Shown piece after piece: positions 18,883-26,383 of a stretch of 40,290 nt of DNA. Below the pieces are notes generated by a model that worked only from the letters and a program-made list of their open reading frames with translations, was not told where the DNA came from and made no database searches. Made by a program: the position numbers and the translations under genes. This DNA comes from an uncultured Paraprevotella sp. Its GTDB lineage: Bacteria; Bacteroidota; Bacteroidia; Bacteroidales; Bacteroidaceae. The stretch spans positions 1 through 40,290 of the forward strand of contig CALULQ010000072.1 in assembly GCA_944321525.1 (NCBI GenBank), in the 5' to 3' direction. Positions within the stretch are counted from its first letter, which is position 1. Each line of letters opens with the position of its first letter.

Positions 18883-19275
18883 CTACGTCTCCTCCACCCC
18901 ACGGATTTCCACGCGACGGCCTTTGCCCACCATCCCCAACAACATGTCGAGCGAGGCGGCCTTGAGGGCGTCCTCCGCCACCTTGTCCTCCAGGCGGGCA
19001 ATCCGCTGCTCCAGCGACACGATCTTCTGTTCCAGTCCGGCCAACGACCCGCGGCTACGGAAGCGCCTGTCCAGCACGGCGTCCTCCGGGTTAAGCGTTC
19101 CGTAGCGCTCCAGCCACCGGCGGACCGTGCTCTCGCCCTGAATCCCGTACTTCCGCGATATGGCCGACAGGCTGAGGTCCGTGGACTCGAACTCGCGCAC
19201 CACCTTCTCCTTGAACTCAAGCGGATAGTCCCTCTGCGTCCGCCGCGCCGACTTGTCTCCCCTCCTGTTTTCCAT
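18883..19275 (-). CDS. Solitary IS3-type transposase orfA (helix-turn-helix and coiled coil), orfB missing
   Basis: 130 residues from MENRRGDKSARRTQRDYPLE. The ATG is preceded by GGAGGGAGAG, one of the few Shine-Dalgarno-like leaders in the window. Residues about 15-60 form the IS3/IS911 helix-turn-helix (LEFKEKVVREFE, then AISRKYGIQGESTVRRWLER). Residues about 80-115 form a leucine-zipper-like coil (LEQKIVSLEQRIARLEDKV). In complete IS3 elements an orfB with a DDE integrase follows by -1 frameshift. Here only 137 bp separate the stop from the DUF3467 start, so orfB is gone. It is either a remnant or a domesticated DNA-binding protein. Confidence 0.75.
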   Translation of the reverse strand: MENRRGDKSARRTQRDYPLEFKEKVVREFESTDLSLSAISRKYGIQGESTVRRWLERYGTLNPEDAVLDRRFRSRGSLAGLEQKIVSLEQRIARLEDKVAEDALKAASLDMLLGMVGKGRRVEIRGVEET

Positions 19276-19295
19276 CTCTCCCTCCGTCATAAGAT

Positions 19296-19379
19296 AAAAA
19301 AAGACCGCCATGAAAGTCGCCCCCGAAAAAAAAATTCTGCGCGTAGGGACGTAACCAACCTCACTCTCATGGCAGTCTT
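19296..19379 (-). terminator. Long-stem terminator after the OmpA gene
   Basis: AAGACTGCCATGAGAGT (minus strand, 19379-19363) pairs over 17 bp, with two G-U pairs, with 19317-19301. The stem is followed by a T-run, giving an intrinsic terminator signature at the end of the lipoprotein/OmpA operon. The loop is large (45 nt) and holds a T9 run. Because it also borders the orfA remnant, it might instead be derived from the end of a mobile element. Confidence 0.6.
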
Positions 19380-19401
19380 GAAAAGTTAGCAATTCTCTCT
19401 C

Positions 19402-20505
19402 TTATTCGGCCACGCAAATCGTCACGCGGTTCTTCTCAACCCCGTCAAACGGCTGCACCGTGTCGCCCTTGAAGTCAACGTCCACACGCGAGGCGTCGAT
19501 GCCCTTGGCCGCAAGTGCCGCGGCCACCGCCTTGGCACGCTTCTGCGACAACACCTTATTATATTGCGCAGTCCCCGTCGCCTTGTCGGCGTAGCCGCAC
19601 ACCGAGACGCGGGCTTTCGGATGCGCCTTCAGGTAGGCCACCAGACGGTTCACCTTCGCCTCCTCCGACGAAGAGATGACGGCGGAATTGATCTTGAAGA
19701 AGACGTTCTCCTGCAAAGGCTCCACCTTCTTTTCTTCTTTCCTTGCAGGCGGAACCACCACCCTCTTTTCCTCAGCCGGTTTCTCCGCCTGCGCGGGCGC
19801 CACGGGCTGCACCGGCTCTTCCGCCACGGGCTCCGGCGCTTTCTTTTTGCCGCCCAGACGGATGGTCAGGCCCGCCACGAGGTTGCACTGCCAATCCACA
19901 TTGTGCGCCTTCTTGGAGTTGAACTTGTCCGAGAGAATGTTGGCATTGGCCTCCAAATTGATGGCCACACGCCGCGACACCCTGAAGTCGGCACCAAGCC
20001 CGAAACGGCCAGCCGCCGAGAATTGATTGTCCGTCCAAAGATATTCCAAGTGGTATCCCTGACGCTGGATGTCCACCGCCTCGTCGTTGTTGAACGCGCC
20101 ATTGAAGCCCGCCCCGACGAAGAGATAAGGATTGACGATGCGCCCCGGCTTGTAGCCGCCGAAAAGGTTGCCCAAGTCCAAAGTCACGTCGACATTGCCT
20201 TGAAGGTAATAAAACTTATAATCCTGCAACGGATTCACCCACGCCCCTTTGGCCTGCCAGCCTGAAACTCCGGCGCGCAGGCCCCACAAGGGGGTGAACT
20301 TGTAGCCGGCACTCAACGCGCCAGCGGGCGACAGCAATTTGTCGAACGCCGTCTCCCCGATGGTATGCGCCGCTCCCGCCTGCACTTGCATGTACCAATG
20401 CGGCGTAAATTCCTCTTTCCCATTTCCGGCACCAGCCCCTATGGTCTGGGCCGACATAGCCATTGCCGATGACGCCAAAGCTATTCCAAACAAAAGTTTT
20501 TTCAT
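19402..20505 (-). CDS. OmpA-family outer membrane protein with peptidoglycan-binding domain
   Basis: 367 residues. A signal peptide (MKKLLFGIALASSAMAMSA) is followed by an outer-membrane beta-barrel-like region (about 30-220). Next comes a Pro/Glu/Ala/Lys linker (about 222-265) and a C-terminal OmpA/MotB domain (about 268-367). The last includes VFFKINSAVISSSEEAK, VCGYADKATG and the NKVLSQKRAKAV motif, whose Asp and Arg normally hold diaminopimelate. It therefore links the outer membrane to peptidoglycan. It lies 72 bp after the small lipoprotein with no convincing terminator between them, so it is probably part of the phase-variable operon and may anchor the giant lipoprotein layer. Confidence 0.9.
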   Translation of the reverse strand: MKKLLFGIALASSAMAMSAQTIGAGAGNGKEEFTPHWYMQVQAGAAHTIGETAFDKLLSPAGALSAGYKFTPLWGLRAGVSGWQAKGAWVNPLQDYKFYYLQGNVDVTLDLGNLFGGYKPGRIVNPYLFVGAGFNGAFNNDEAVDIQRQGYHLEYLWTDNQFSAAGRFGLGADFRVSRRVAINLEANANILSDKFNSKKAHNVDWQCNLVAGLTIRLGGKKKAPEPVAEEPVQPVAPAQAEKPAEEKRVVVPPARKEEKKVEPLQENVFFKINSAVISSSEEAKVNRLVAYLKAHPKARVSVCGYADKATGTAQYNKVLSQKRAKAVAAALAAKGIDASRVDVDFKGDTVQPFDGVEKNRVTICVAE

Positions 20506-20577
20506 GATTATTGGTTTTTAGTGAAACATGTCCGGCTCGTCAGGAACACACAAGGAGCAGCAGGCCTCCTGCCACAC

Positions 20578-21141
20578 TCAGTTTTTCCCTCCGGGCCTTG
20601 TCCTGCTCTCGAGCGAAGTGTCCCGCGCCTTGCCATTCCTTATCAGCCCTTTGTCGCCGTAAGCCGTATTGGTCAGGCAAAGCACCCAGTTGCCCAAGTA
20701 GCTCACCGGCTTGAAATACATCTTCGTGGTGATGGGCGGCATGTCGCCTTCGGCCTCGCGGATGACCACGCGGCATAACACCTCATTGGAGTAATATTCG
20801 CTAAACTTAATATATTCAATCTTATAATCCACCATGGGGACAGACTCCAGCATGCCGCACACCTTGTCCATTTCCTCGTTATCCAGTTCCACCGGCGTCT
20901 GGTCGTCGTCCATATCATTGCGATAGAGCATGGCGGCCGCTTCCGCATATTGTTTGTCCATGACGTAGCCGAAGAAGCGGTCCACCAAGGCTTCCACCGC
21001 CGCCGTGTCCTGCCCCGACACTTGCTGTTCGAAAGCAGTCTCCCCGGATGCAGCCTCCGGCTGCTTTTTCTCCCCGCCCTTGCACGAAGCCAGGACAAAA
21101 AAGACAGCCACCAGCAAGAATGGAATATTTTGAAGTTTCAT
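20578..21141 (-). CDS. Small lipoprotein, possible NTF2/DUF4878-like fold
   Basis: 187 residues from MKLQNIPFLLVAVFFVLASC; an ATG two codons upstream is equally possible. The lipobox LASC ends the signal peptide, giving a lipid-anchored Cys at residue 20 followed by KGGEKKQ. The mature part contains VEALVDRFFGYVMDKQYAEA and a central beta-rich stretch ending in WVLCLTNTAYGDKG. Its size and order resemble small NTF2-like (DUF4878) lipoproteins, but I cannot confirm the family. It sits between the giant lipoprotein and the OmpA gene, separated from the former by a strong hairpin. Confidence 0.8.
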   Translation of the reverse strand: MKLQNIPFLLVAVFFVLASCKGGEKKQPEAASGETAFEQQVSGQDTAAVEALVDRFFGYVMDKQYAEAAAMLYRNDMDDDQTPVELDNEEMDKVCGMLESVPMVDYKIEYIKFSEYYSNEVLCRVVIREAEGDMPPITTKMYFKPVSYLGNWVLCLTNTAYGDKGLIRNGKARDTSLESRTRPGGKN

Positions 21142-21171
21142 TGTCATATCAACTCTCTTTGTCTTAAAGTA

Positions 21172-21209
21172 AAAGAGGGAGGCAAGAACTTGCCCTGCCT
21201 TCCCTCTTT
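21172..21209 (-). terminator. Hairpin terminator or attenuator after the giant lipoprotein
   Basis: AAAGAGGGA (21172-21180) pairs with TCCCTCTTT (21201-21209), and GGCAAG/CTTGCC (21181-21194) extends the stem inside. On the minus strand the stem ends in CTCTTTTACTTT. No promoter match was found in the 60 bp after it, so the downstream lipoprotein and OmpA genes probably depend on partial read-through. Confidence 0.72.
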
Positions 21210-21251
21210 GGTAGAATAATCAGTGTTTCGGGATTAACGAATCTCACACGC

Positions 21252-24200
21252 TTAAAGCACAGTTCCCGCAGGATATACCGTGAAGTCAATCGTGGTATAC
21301 AAGTCACCCCACGTGTAGTGAACCTTCACAGGAACACTGACATTGAACTTGGTGGCCATACTCATGTTCTCGCCCTGAGTCAGAGTAACAGAACCCATGT
21401 TCTCCAACGAAATGCCACCGGTCGGCGCTGTGAACGTCACTTGGAAGTCCTTCTCGTTAGCGACAGACATGTCCGTACCACTGTAGTCGGTCGTGATGTC
21501 ACGCTCAGGATCTTGCTCGATGCTCGTGATGCCATAGAAGCCCCAGAATGTGGTGCCCTTAGTATTGGCATTGTCATAGAACGTCGAGGGATCATAGCCG
21601 TTGAAGTCCTCGAACTCGAGCGAAACTTTCTGCGTCAGCGTGCTGTAGTTGTTGAGCACCATCGGATTGGCGATAGAACCACCCAACAAGTATACAGGCT
21701 TAATCACTTTCACGTCAAGAGTGTTGTTGACCAATTCGATAAGGTCACCCGCCGGAGCACAGGTCTTGTCAACAATCACCACGCTCAGTTTCAGAGCATC
21801 GGCCACATCCTGCCAGTTCTCACAGTCACGGTTGTTGATGATATCCTTGGCGATATCATTGTTGCTCAACGTAATCTTACCGTCGGCAGGATTGATTGTA
21901 GCCACCTTGTCGTACGAGCCACCGGTAGTAGCCTCAATTTCAGTTTGGCCATTAACCACCCTCAAAGTATAGGTCTTGCCACTGGCACCGGTATACTGAC
22001 GGTTATTATTGCTCGTATTGAAGAGATACTCTACCGAAGCGGCGTTGGCCAATTCCGGATACTGCTTCAAATCGCGCTTGATTACTTCAATCGGAGTGGT
22101 GTTGAACCGGTCGTTGATAATCATGTTGCTGAATTCGCATTCCGCATTCGGTTCGGTTGCATTGCCGACTTGAATGTGCAACTCTGCATAACCCTGCTCA
22201 CGAGAATCAGCAGCATGCCAGTCTGCGCGCTTCTTGTCGCTATCTTGGATAGTTGCTTCTGGAGTCTTGTTGATGGCAGACGGCGTCCATGTCAGTTCGA
22301 TATAAATATTGCTGCCATGTCCGCTGATCGGCTCGAATCTTACCCAAGTCGTGACAGAAGTCTTATTCTGCGTCTTGAACAAGTTATAAGCTTCTTGGTT
22401 ACCCACCGTCCACAACAGGATGCGCGTCTCGTGGTTGGCCGGATCGGTAGTGTTAACAACAGAACCAACACCATCTACCGCAGTGAAGTTGCCATTGCTC
22501 TCGCTGAATTGCTGGCAAACGTCGCCGTTCATCGAAGCCTTATAGGATGCTTCAAACTCAGCCTTGCTCATGTCAAGCTGCCCCAAGACCTTGTTTTCGA
22601 CTTCTTGCCAAGTGATGGCCTTAACCCCGTCAAGGATGAGCTTGTCATCGCATGCCACGGTGTAAGGCGCCGTAACCGCGGTGTTGTCTTCAGCCCTCAA
22701 ATCCTCAGCAACCTTATCTTTGATCATGACAAGGATATAGCCAACGGCTGCGACTTTACCATCGGAATTGCCATCAACCAAGGACACACGCACCAACGGC
22801 GTACGGCCAATGATGTTGCGGTTCCCTTCATGCCCGTCCACTCCGTGCACTGTCAAGATGCTGTCCGTGATGGTGGCATGCTCGCTTTCACTCGTCTTGT
22901 CCGTGTCTTCGGCATAGAAACCAATAAGCTCGTACTTCAGGCTGAAGTTCTTTTCATTAATCTCATTCTGTCCGCCCCAAGTGCGCTCTGTATCTTCGCC
23001 TACATAGGTGTAGTGGACATTCAACCACTTGTTCAGGTTGATGCCATCGGCATCATCATATTGGATTTCCAAATACGGATACTTGCTACTCGGGTTGGTC
23101 AGAGGTTCCAATGCAGCTTGAGCAGTCGTAGCCAAATGATATTCATTCTGGTTCGGTTCCACCTTCACAGCTCCTTCAGCACTCACCTTGTTGATGGCGA
23201 AGTCTTTGATGACGAACTGCTTCAAAGCGGCAAAATCAGACGTAATCACCGTGTCGCCGCTTTCGGCAGCATAGTTGTAACGGAGAGCCATCACATCCAC
23301 CTTACCACTGTTATTGATATCGCTGATGCTGTTGGCGTCCTTCATACTGAAGGTCACGTCAATCTTACCTTCTACCTTGTCCAAATCCACCTTCTCCACT
23401 TTGATGTTATTCTTGGAGATTCCACGGACATAAGAAGCATTGTTAAGCAAGATAGAATACTTCGACGGATCAACATCCACAGCCGCGTTAGAAGGATTGA
23501 GATAATAAGAAGCCGTCACGTCAGGCACTACACTCACAGAGTTGCTTGTAGCAGTCGGCCTATCGTTCTTCTGATCCGTTGTCTTATCGGCTTTTGACAG
23601 GCTCAATTCTGTATAATTGTACGACCAAACGCCGATGGCCTCAATTCCCTGATAGTAGGTTTCCGGATTGAACACGAGGCTTCTCAACTGACTGGTGAAG
23701 CCAGTGAGCGCGCCCAACTGGTTGCCATAATTAGTAGCTATTTGCTTAATAGCTTCCGTATGACGCTGCGACTCCAACTGAAGAGCGGCGATATTCTGTT
23801 CATTCGTCTTCACCTTATCAGCCAAATCCCCTACATTGTCGGTCAACGCATCAAGATTCGTTTCCAACGTAGTAACACGGCCGGCCACGCCCTGAATCTT
23901 CTCATCTATAAGCGTAATAGCCCCCTGGTCACCAGTCATTGCACCAATCTGGTTCTTCAGGGCTGTGTATTTAACCTCAAGGCTGTCCGTCAAGTCATCA
24001 ATCTGCCCTTGGAAGTCGGAAAGGTTTATGGCGTCGATTTGCTTCTGCAAGTTATCAACATTCTTCGTCAACTCTCCGCGCAAGACATCGTCGGCCGCCT
24101 TATAATCGGCAGTCAGGGTTTCTTGCAACTTATTCATTGCCTCAGTCGTGGCATACTTCTTGAATTCCTCCATCACATTGGCGATTGCGGTCTTCAATGC

Positions 24201-25448
24201 TTCTGCCGCAGCAGCTTCTGTAGCATCCAAATCCTTCTGGAGCTGTGCCACGGTTTCTTGCAGCGCCTCAATCTGATTGGCGTTCGTCAGCACATCTTGT
24301 CCGAGCGACTTGATGGCCTCAGTATTGTTGTTCACTTGGTTGCTGATTTCGCCCACCTGAACCGTGATGGAAGCCACGCTACCTTCCACGGCGTCAATCA
24401 AGCCCTGCAGTTCCTCGTCCTTCTCCGTCAGTCCGGCAATGCTTTCCTTGATGCCTTCGATGGCCTCTTCAGCAGCGCCCAAGCGTGCGATGGCGGCAGG
24501 AAGGTCGATCGACGTGCCGTCGGTCAAGCCCAAAGACGTCTTCACCAAAGCAATCTGGGCATCCGTATACGACTTGGCTGCATTCAGGTTCTGCTCAATC
24601 AGCGCCTCGGCAGCGGTCAACCTTTCGCCCAAGGCCGCCAGTTCTTCAGCGTTCTCGAGGATGCTGGCGAGCAATTCCGCATCTTTCGCATCCAAAGCCT
24701 CGTCTTTCTCCTGCAAAGCGGCGATGGCATCGGCATTGGTTTTGATGAGAGAGTTCACCATCTCCAATTGTCCTTCCACTTCGGCTTTGTTGGCAGCGAT
24801 TTGGCTGTAAGCCTCATCCACCCTTTCGCCCAGCACAGAGATTTGGCCGTTCAGGCTCTCGGTAGTCGTAGCCAAGTTTTCGGCCACTTTGGCCAGCTCT
24901 TCCTTGTTGGCATCGGCCGTGCCCTGAGCCGTGAGAGCCAGCTCGCGTGCTTCCGCGATGGCGGCATTGGCCTCGCTAATGGCATTCTGCATGGTCTGGT
25001 CGGCCGAAAGCAAGCTTTCGATGGTAGCCCCCTGGCTAGCCACTGTGGTGTTCAACTCGTCGATTTTCTCATTGGCGCTCGCCAATGCTGCCTCGAGGGC
25101 TTCGCGCGCCGTGGCCACTTCGGCCTTGGCAGCTTCGATGGCGGCCACTTGGGCTGCCTCAGCCTGCACGTCGGCATAGCTCTTGGCCTCCTCGATAGCC
25201 GCGTTCAGTTCGGCCTTGGCGGTCTCAAGGGCGGTAGTCAGAGTAGCGTCCTGCGACTTCAGGTTGTTGATTTCCTGAGTCAGGGCGTTGGCTTTCTCCT
25301 CAACCAGTCCGCTCAAGTCCGTTGCATTGGCAGTAATCTGCCCTTGTAAGTTCTGGATGTCGTCGTCATAATCAGAGCAACCCACCCAAGCGGGCATGCT
25401 CGCAATTACTGCGCAGAACGTCGCAACACTAATAAACTTCTTCTTCAT
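21252..25448 (-). CDS. Giant coiled-coil surface lipoprotein (S-layer/fibre-like), phase-variable
   Basis: 1398 residues. A signal peptide ends WVGC, giving a lipidated Cys24. The next residues, SDYDDD, resemble the acidic export signal that sends Bacteroidota lipoproteins to the cell surface. Residues about 28-585 are an Ala/Glu/Leu-rich coiled coil with many heptads (EAAKAEVATAREALEAALAS, and SYTDAQIALVKTSLG as seen in tail fibres). From about 586 (LRSLVFNPETYYQGIEAIGV) the rest is beta-rich, Asn/Thr-rich and probably exposed. The SDYDDDI-NLQ start resembles proteins annotated as having a PL29-lyase N-terminal domain, but I see no lyase core. Its promoter lies in the invertible segment upstream. 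Lipoprotein plus OmpA neighbours recall the BT1927-type S-layer loci of B. thetaiotaomicron; that parallel is from memory. Confidence 0.9.
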   Translation of the reverse strand: MKKKFISVATFCAVIASMPAWVGCSDYDDDIQNLQGQITANATDLSGLVEEKANALTQEINNLKSQDATLTTALETAKAELNAAIEEAKSYADVQAEAAQVAAIEAAKAEVATAREALEAALASANEKIDELNTTVASQGATIESLLSADQTMQNAISEANAAIAEARELALTAQGTADANKEELAKVAENLATTTESLNGQISVLGERVDEAYSQIAANKAEVEGQLEMVNSLIKTNADAIAALQEKDEALDAKDAELLASILENAEELAALGERLTAAEALIEQNLNAAKSYTDAQIALVKTSLGLTDGTSIDLPAAIARLGAAEEAIEGIKESIAGLTEKDEELQGLIDAVEGSVASITVQVGEISNQVNNNTEAIKSLGQDVLTNANQIEALQETVAQLQKDLDATEAAAAEALKTAIANVMEEFKKYATTEAMNKLQETLTADYKAADDVLRGELTKNVDNLQKQIDAINLSDFQGQIDDLTDSLEVKYTALKNQIGAMTGDQGAITLIDEKIQGVAGRVTTLETNLDALTDNVGDLADKVKTNEQNIAALQLESQRHTEAIKQIATNYGNQLGALTGFTSQLRSLVFNPETYYQGIEAIGVWSYNYTELSLSKADKTTDQKNDRPTATSNSVSVVPDVTASYYLNPSNAAVDVDPSKYSILLNNASYVRGISKNNIKVEKVDLDKVEGKIDVTFSMKDANSISDINNSGKVDVMALRYNYAAESGDTVITSDFAALKQFVIKDFAINKVSAEGAVKVEPNQNEYHLATTAQAALEPLTNPSSKYPYLEIQYDDADGINLNKWLNVHYTYVGEDTERTWGGQNEINEKNFSLKYELIGFYAEDTDKTSESEHATITDSILTVHGVDGHEGNRNIIGRTPLVRVSLVDGNSDGKVAAVGYILVMIKDKVAEDLRAEDNTAVTAPYTVACDDKLILDGVKAITWQEVENKVLGQLDMSKAEFEASYKASMNGDVCQQFSESNGNFTAVDGVGSVVNTTDPANHETRILLWTVGNQEAYNLFKTQNKTSVTTWVRFEPISGHGSNIYIELTWTPSAINKTPEATIQDSDKKRADWHAADSREQGYAELHIQVGNATEPNAECEFSNMIINDRFNTTPIEVIKRDLKQYPELANAASVEYLFNTSNNNRQYTGASGKTYTLRVVNGQTEIEATTGGSYDKVATINPADGKITLSNNDIAKDIINNRDCENWQDVADALKLSVVIVDKTCAPAGDLIELVNNTLDVKVIKPVYLLGGSIANPMVLNNYSTLTQKVSLEFEDFNGYDPSTFYDNANTKGTTFWGFYGITSIEQDPERDITTDYSGTDMSVANEKDFQVTFTAPTGGISLENMGSVTLTQGENMSMATKFNVSVPVKVHYTWGDLYTTIDFTVYPAGTVL

Positions 25449-25512
25449 AATAAAACAAAATTAGTTAAAATGTATAAATCTCTACCTTCATTACTACCTT
25501 CCATCATGACTA

Positions 25513-25534
25513 CCTCTATGCAAGAGGTGGATAA
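25513..25534 (+). repeat. Left inverted repeat (IRL) of the invertible promoter
   Basis: 22 bp beginning CCTCTATGCAAGAGGTGG and ending ATAA, an exact reverse complement of 25697-25718. Each arm also has internal dyad symmetry: CCTCT and AGAGG around ATGCA. This fits a recombinase dimer site with a short crossover region. It lies 65 bp upstream of the lipoprotein start codon. Confidence 0.93.
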
Positions 25535-25657
25535 AAGAAGGCCCGTCCCGCCTATATATAATAAGGTGTAGAAGCGGTAGAGGAGGAATCGCGAGGAGCA
25601 GCCCCTGATTTTTTCCACAGTATTTCATAAAAACTAAATAAAAAAAACGCGGATTGT

Positions 25658-25688
25658 TTTGTTGATATCAGTATTTTATCTACATTTG
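25658..25688 (+). promoter_or_regulatory. Perfect Bacteroides-type promoter inside the invertible segment
   Basis: TTTG at 25658-25661, then exactly 19 bp, then TACATTTG at 25681-25688. Both boxes match TTTG-N19-TAnnTTTG perfectly. An A-rich stretch (25627-25648) lies just upstream and could help recruit the polymerase. Transcription would begin near 25695 and run rightward in this orientation. Confidence 0.85.
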
Positions 25689-25696
25689 CAATGAAA

Positions 25697-25718
25697 TTAT
25701 CCACCTCTTGCATAGAGG
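25697..25718 (-). repeat. Right inverted repeat (IRR) of the invertible promoter
   Basis: The exact partner of the left arm, reading TTATCCACCTCTTGCATAG and then AGG on the plus strand. The next base outward on each side no longer pairs (A at 25512 against A at 25719), so the repeat ends sharply. Confidence 0.93.
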
Positions 25719-26383
25719 AAGACATAATAGATGCATCATACACAATTATCAATCAGATAGATGCACAAAAATCAAGCCCAACACATCGACAAGGCTTGTT
25801 TAACAACTTAGAAAATTTCATGTACTCTTTTTTGCTTATCTATCCTTTTGCAGAAGGATGACATCCTGCACGTCTATTTAGCAACATTCCCTCTCCTTGG
25901 CTTCGGAAAGTGCAACCCGCCCATCATTTCTCGTCAACCCCAAGGGACATTGACGAAAAAACGGAGCGGAAACATCCGCCAAAAGCCATTCAACAACCAC
26001 CCCGACAGAAAACAGACACGCCGGACAGCACGAAAAACAGACAGGAAAAACGGGACGCGGCATGCCTCAGAAACAGGGACGCCGTGCAGAGTGCGGAATT
26101 GTACTCTCCGCAAAGTACTCGAGTACTTGCCACAGAGTACGCTACGGACAACCGCAAGCCGGACATCTTGTTTGACGAGAATGAAGGGCGGACTGATGCA
26201 AAACGGCCTGTCGCCGCACCACCCACGGAGCAGAGCATCAAAGCCTTCCTCCATAAACGCACTTTGGGCCGCAAGCCCACGGGAAAGTAAGGCCTGCGAC
26301 CCAAAGAAGGGTATCACACTTGGTTCACCGCCATGCGCACGGTGTGCAAATGCCGACATAAACGACGGCCTGCGAACGGCCGG
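25719..26383. other. Gene-free interval beside the invertible promoter
   Basis: 665 bp with no credible gene on either strand. The open frames here begin with non-ATG codons or have unusual, Arg/Pro/Ser-rich composition without domain-like patterns. It holds a small hairpin (ATCCTT/AAGGAT, 25842-25859), the 40-bp dyad at 26101-26140, and a CTTTGGG/CCCAAAG pairing (26262-26306). It is the 3' side of the DUF3089 gene and would be transcribed rightward when the promoter is in the orientation shown. Confidence 0.65.
26101..26140. repeat. 40-bp interrupted palindrome with four GAGTAC/GTACTC half-sites
   Basis: The centre is a perfect 16-bp palindrome, AAGTACTCGAGTACTT (26113-26128). Outer arms GTACTCT (26101-26107) and AGAGTAC (26134-26140) are symmetrical about the same axis. 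No T-run follows on either strand, so it is not an ordinary terminator. It could be an operator for a dimeric or tetrameric protein, or a recombination or replication site. Confidence 0.6.

Larger units (their letters stand above)
25513..25718. other. Invertible promoter segment (phase-variation switch), shown in the OFF orientation
   Basis: A 206-bp block bounded by a perfect 22-bp inverted repeat, with 162 bp between the arms. It contains exactly one full consensus promoter, at 25658-25688, which reads rightward, away from the giant lipoprotein. Scanning the block for the reverse pattern (CAAAnnTA on the plus strand) finds none. After inversion the promoter would occupy about 25543-25573 on the minus strand, start near 25536, and give a leader of about 88 nt to the ATG at 25448. 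The window encodes no invertase, so a recombinase elsewhere would be required. Confidence 0.88.

Noticed and set aside
18745..19400. Complete IS3 insertion sequence
   Set aside because: There is no orfB, no DDE domain, no matching terminal repeats and no target duplication that I can see. Only the orfA part is supported.
21318..23597. Long open frame (759 codons) on the plus strand, antisense to the giant lipoprotein
   Set aside because: It lies wholly inside a convincing gene on the other strand, has no promoter or domain-like pattern, and reflects the codon bias of that gene. The same holds for 23742-25349 and for 15751-17112 opposite fusA.
25456..25463. TAATTTTG on the minus strand, a -7-like box just before the giant lipoprotein ATG
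   Set aside because: There is no TTTG-like box at 19 bp (GGTA instead), and transcription would start at the ATG itself. It does not weaken the case for the invertible promoter.
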